Source: Acidobacteriota bacterium
Lineage (GTDB): Bacteria > Acidobacteriota > Terriglobia > Bryobacterales > Bryobacteraceae
DNA: 37,375 nt
Direction of reading: 5' to 3'
Assembly (NCBI GenBank): GCA_016201205.1
Contig: JACQDF010000029.1
Location: 1-37,375, forward strand
The stretch's first letter is position 1; every line of letters starts with the position of its first letter. A program made the translations under genes and the position numbers. The notes beneath the pieces were generated by a model. That model ran no database searches. It saw only the letters and a list, made by a program, of their open reading frames with translations, and was not told where the DNA came from. This document shows, piece after piece, positions 34,912 through 37,375 of this stretch.

Positions 34912-35379
34912 GTGCCTTTCTGTACCCAGTGCGGCAAATCTGCCGGTGAGCGCGACTTGTATTGTGGCGTTTGCGGCGCCCCTCAGCCGGCCTCCTCCGG
35001 CCCCCGCCGCTCCACCTCGGACTGGCTCGACAACCTCAACCCTCGCACCGCCGCCCTGCTTTGCTACATCCCCATCGTTGGCTGGATCCCGGCGATTGTT
35101 GTGCTCGCATCCGGCCGTTTCCACGCCGATCGAGAAACCCGCTTCCACGCTTTTCAAGGGCTTTATCTGTTCGTAGCCTGGCTGCTGGTGGATTGGGTCG
35201 TGAAACCCGTGGTCCGTGTCTCCGGTTTCGCCTTTACCTTCTTCCCTTTGGTTGGCGTGTTGAAGGCCGCCCTGTTCGCCGCCTGGATTTGGATGATCGT
35301 GAAGGTTTCCCAAAACGAGTCCTGCAAGCTCCCGTTCCTGGGTGACCTGGCTGAAAAATCCGTCGCTGAGCAGAGGTAG
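34912..35379 (+). CDS. Zinc-ribbon membrane protein (DUF4870-like)
   Basis: 155 residues from GTG 34912 (CGGAG upstream). Four cysteines at 4, 7, 18 and 21 form an N-terminal zinc ribbon (CTQCGKSAG, YCGVCG). A short Pro/Arg linker leads to a membrane domain with about three helices: AALLCYIPIVGWIPAIVVLA (47-66), LYLFVAWLLVDWVV (about 85-98) and the segment around VGVLKAALFAAWIWMIVKV (115-133). The spacing and the AFQGLYLFVAW motif resemble DUF4870 proteins. Function unknown. Confidence 0.78.
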   Translation: MPFCTQCGKSAGERDLYCGVCGAPQPASSGPRRSTSDWLDNLNPRTAALLCYIPIVGWIPAIVVLASGRFHADRETRFHAFQGLYLFVAWLLVDWVVKPVVRVSGFAFTFFPLVGVLKAALFAAWIWMIVKVSQNESCKLPFLGDLAEKSVAEQR

Positions 35380-35382
35380 CGT

Positions 35383-35396
35383 GCCCCCGTCGGGGC
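35383..35396. other. GC-rich hairpin after the zinc-ribbon gene
   Basis: GCCCC (35383-35387) pairs with GGGGC (35392-35396), with outer AGCG/CGCT pairs, directly after the stop codon. There is no T-run on either side, so it is at most a weak or Rho-assisted terminator. Confidence 0.35.
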
Positions 35397-35480
35397 TCCG
35401 CTAACGTTGTGGTAGCGGTCGGCACACTGAGCGTGGACGAAGATGGCGCGCCCTGTGGAAGCGCATCAAAGGAGAGCACG

Positions 35481-35660
35481 ATGCCTAAGAAAAAGCTAGC
35501 CGAGATGAAGACCGAAGCAGAAGAGGCCCGCTGGTTCGAAGAAAACCAAGGCCGGCTGCTGAAGCTGTTCGAACAGGCCGAGAAGGAAGGCGCTTTGCGC
35601 GTCGGCGGGAAGAGCGTCGGCATCACGCTTTCGAAGAAGAAAGTGAGGCGGCGGGCGTGA
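35481..35660 (+). CDS. Small basic protein, 59 residues, possibly antitoxin-like
   Basis: The start ATG 35481 is chosen because GGAGA lies 5 bp upstream; the frame is open 24 codons further left without a good start. The protein has a Lys-rich start (MPKKKLAEM), an acidic helix with TEAEEARWFEENQGRLLKLFEQAE, and ends in SKKKVRRRA. The TEAEEARWFEEN segment resembles short CopG/BrnA-type antitoxins and related orphan proteins. No toxin-like partner is adjacent, so a DNA-binding or antitoxin role is only a suggestion. Confidence 0.6.
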   Translation: MPKKKLAEMKTEAEEARWFEENQGRLLKLFEQAEKEGALRVGGKSVGITLSKKKVRRRA

Positions 35661-35672
35661 CTCGCACTATGG

Positions 35673-35700
35673 TATAATTATTCATTGGCGTGAATAATTA
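35673..35700 (+). promoter_or_regulatory. -10 box and perfect palindromic operator in front of argC
   Basis: TATAAT (35673-35678) overlaps the left arm of a perfect inverted repeat: TAATTATTCA (35675-35684), spacer TTGGCG, TGAATAATTA (35691-35700). The arms hold the ATTCA and TGAAT elements of ArgR boxes, though in the opposite order to the E. coli consensus. The palindrome covers the likely start site, so a repressor there would block argCB transcription. No -35 box is clear. Confidence 0.6.
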
Positions 35701-35705
35701 ACCAG

Positions 35706-36713
35706 ATGCCCGTCCGCCTTGGTATTGTCGGCTTCCGCGGATACTCCGGTGAGGAGCTCGTTCGCTTGCTCGAATCGCATCCAGCGGCCCAGTTTTTCCT
35801 CCTCGATCATCGCGCGGACTCCCAGGACAGGGCGGGGCCGCGCCGTTTCCAGGGCCCGCCGCGGATTCCATGCACCCCGGAAGCGGTCAAGGACGCCGCT
35901 CTGGAACTTATATTCCTGGCGACTCCTCCGGAAGTCTCGATGGATCTGGCTCGCTGGATGCTTGAAGCAGGCGTCAAAGTCATCGACTTGAGCGGAGCAT
36001 TCCGCCTGCGGAACATCGAGAACTACCGCCGCTGGTACAAAGAGGAGCATTCGCAGCCGTCCTTGCTGGCAGAGGCGGTCTATGGGTTGCCGGAGTTCTG
36101 CCGGGACCGCATCCGTAACGCCCGCCTCATCGCGAACCCTGGATGTTATCCTACAGCGGCCAATTTGGCGATCCGTCCTCTGCTCGAGGCAGGCGTCGTA
36201 GACCGGCGTGCGGGGATTATCTGTGATGCAAAATCCGGCGTCAGTGGGGCCGGACGCAAGCCTTCCCTGAAAACCAGCTTTTGCGAGGTAACGGAGAACT
36301 TTTCGGCGTACTCGATCCTGGACCACCGCCATGTGCCCGAGGTGCTGCTGACCAGCGGCCTGGAAGAGGGTGAATTCAGCTTCACGGCCCATTTGTTGCC
36401 GTTGGATCGAGGCATCCTGGAAACGATCTACTTTCGTACGCAACACATCGAGATAGCGAATCAAATCCTCGATATTTATGAAAAGCAGTATGCCAGTTCA
36501 CCTTTTGTGCGTCTTTATGAGAACCCTCAGGTTCCGGATCTTCATGCGGTCCAGCGGACGAACTTTTGCGATCTCGGAGTCAAGTGGGACCCGGCCACAG
36601 GCCGCACGGTGGTTGTGGCAGCCATCGATAACCTGGGCAAAGGGGCAGCCGGGCAAGCGATCCAGAACATGAACCTGGTTCTGGGCCTTCCAGAGACGGA
36701 GGGCCTGCTTTGA
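35706..36713 (+). CDS. argC: N-acetyl-gamma-glutamyl-phosphate reductase
   Basis: 335 residues. The N-terminal NAD(P)-binding motif is GIVGFRGYSGEELVRLLESHP. The catalytic Cys near 147 lies in NPGCYPTAANL, with GVSGAGRKPS and the C-terminal NLGKGAAGQAIQNMNL typical of the family. It reduces N-acetylglutamyl-phosphate to the semialdehyde in arginine synthesis. It starts only 5 bp after the palindromic operator and has no clear ribosome-binding site, suggesting a very short leader. The stop TGA overlaps the argB start. Confidence 0.95.
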   Translation: MPVRLGIVGFRGYSGEELVRLLESHPAAQFFLLDHRADSQDRAGPRRFQGPPRIPCTPEAVKDAALELIFLATPPEVSMDLARWMLEAGVKVIDLSGAFRLRNIENYRRWYKEEHSQPSLLAEAVYGLPEFCRDRIRNARLIANPGCYPTAANLAIRPLLEAGVVDRRAGIICDAKSGVSGAGRKPSLKTSFCEVTENFSAYSILDHRHVPEVLLTSGLEEGEFSFTAHLLPLDRGILETIYFRTQHIEIANQILDIYEKQYASSPFVRLYENPQVPDLHAVQRTNFCDLGVKWDPATGRTVVVAAIDNLGKGAAGQAIQNMNLVLGLPETEGLL

Positions 36714-37375
36714 GAATTCTGGTGAAGATCGGCGGGACTCTGCTGGAATCGCCTGAGCAGCGCCGCCGTCTGGCGCACGAATTGACCGCCATCTCCGGCC
36801 GGCATGAGTTGGCGATTGTGCATGGCGGCGGCAAACAGATGACGAAGTTCCTCGCCGAGCGCGGTGTCGAGAGCCGGTTTGTCGATGGTCTGCGCGTCAC
36901 CACACCGGAGGTCGTGGATGCCGTCTTGAAAGTCTTCGCCGGCTCGGTGAACCATGAGCTGGTGGCGAGCTTTGTGGAAGCCGGCGCCAGGGCTGTCGGG
37001 CTGACCGGCATCGACGCTTGCCTCGCGGAAGCCGAGCAGCTTCGTTCAGACCTCGGCGCTGTCGGCAAAGTGGTCCGCGCCAATGGCGAATTGCTGATGC
37101 TTTTGGTCAGCCACGGCTACCTGCCGGTGGTGGCCTGTGTTGCCGGAGACCGGGCGGGCCGCATTTACAATGTCAATGCCGACCAGATGACGGTCGCCTG
37201 CGCAGCCGGATTCCGAGCTGAACGTCTTTTTTTTCTGACGGATGTCGAGGGTGTGAAGGCGAACAATGGCGTCCTGGCCAGGCTGACGCCCGGCGACTGT
37301 GATCTGCTGATCCGAGAGGGCGTTGCCAGCGGAGGCATGCAGGCCAAGCTCAACGCCGCTTGTGAAGGCCTGGCA
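36710..37375 (+). CDS. argB: Acetylglutamate kinase, N-terminal part (runs off the window)
   Basis: The reading frame from TTG 36710 stays open for 222 codons to the right edge; the TTG overlaps the argC stop (TTGA). Amino acid kinase features: KIGGTLL near the start, VHGGGKQMTKFL, LTGIDA, VNADQMTVACA, FFLTDVEGVKAN and GGMQAKLNAA. It phosphorylates N-acetylglutamate, the step just before ArgC. The overlapping start implies translational coupling. Only the last few dozen residues should be missing. Confidence 0.92.
   Translation, partial: MRILVKIGGTLLESPEQRRRLAHELTAISGRHELAIVHGGGKQMTKFLAERGVESRFVDGLRVTTPEVVDAVLKVFAGSVNHELVASFVEAGARAVGLTGIDACLAEAEQLRSDLGAVGKVVRANGELLMLLVSHGYLPVVACVAGDRAGRIYNVNADQMTVACAAGFRAERLFFLTDVEGVKANNGVLARLTPGDCDLLIREGVASGGMQAKLNAACEGLA

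Overview
The window looks like a chromosomal segment of an Acidobacteriota bacterium, probably close to the Bryobacterales (Solibacter-like) lineage. This is inferred from the high GC content, a large Oar-like TonB-dependent receptor with an N-terminal carboxypeptidase-regulatory-like domain, a full-length tricorn-type protease, MacB-type permease genes with HlyD-family adaptors, and the clpX-lon-engB gene order. No 16S gene is present, so the assignment is indirect.

Region 1 (1-2.85 kb) carries no intact protein gene. It holds a dense tRNA array on the minus strand: 17 recognisable tRNA genes, an oversized tRNA-like element, a tRNA 3' half and a degenerate stretch at the left edge. The array is in two blocks (1-1375 and 1754-2127), with a terminator and a boxA-like motif between them. 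Almost all encode CCA and most keep the expected discriminator base, yet six of the 17 have C instead of the near-universal U at position 33. A single fully canonical tRNA-Thr(CGU) lies to the right with its own promoter. This array is the most unusual feature of the window.

Region 2 (2.35-3.6 kb) holds decayed toxin-antitoxin material: a frameshifted GNAT-toxin remnant, and a HigBA-like module whose toxin has lost its C-terminal half while the antitoxin and a perfect 23-bp operator survive. With the tRNA array this looks like an accessory island.

Region 3 (3.7-7.9 kb) encodes a TonB-dependent receptor and a small secreted protein. Region 4 (8.0-13.9 kb) is a housekeeping block: clpX, lon, engB and rho (protein quality control, ribosome assembly GTPase, transcription termination). 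Region 5 (14.1-22.3 kb) is a five-gene export locus: three different HlyD-family adaptors (two with long Gly/Ser-rich inserts), one MacB/FtsX-type permease without its own ATPase domain, and a TolC-like outer-membrane protein. Region 6 (22.3-30.7 kb) has a divergent pair, a tricorn-type protease (minus) and mutL (plus). mutL is followed by a secreted alpha/beta hydrolase and a secreted mutarotase-fold protein. Region 7 (30.6-34.8 kb, minus) is a compact operon of two acyl-CoA dehydrogenases, a secreted metallo-beta-lactamase-fold protein and a nitrilase-family enzyme. Region 8 (34.9-37.4 kb) has a zinc-ribbon membrane protein, a 59-residue basic protein, and the start of an arginine operon (argC, then argB running off the right edge) behind a perfect palindrome that overlaps its -10 box.
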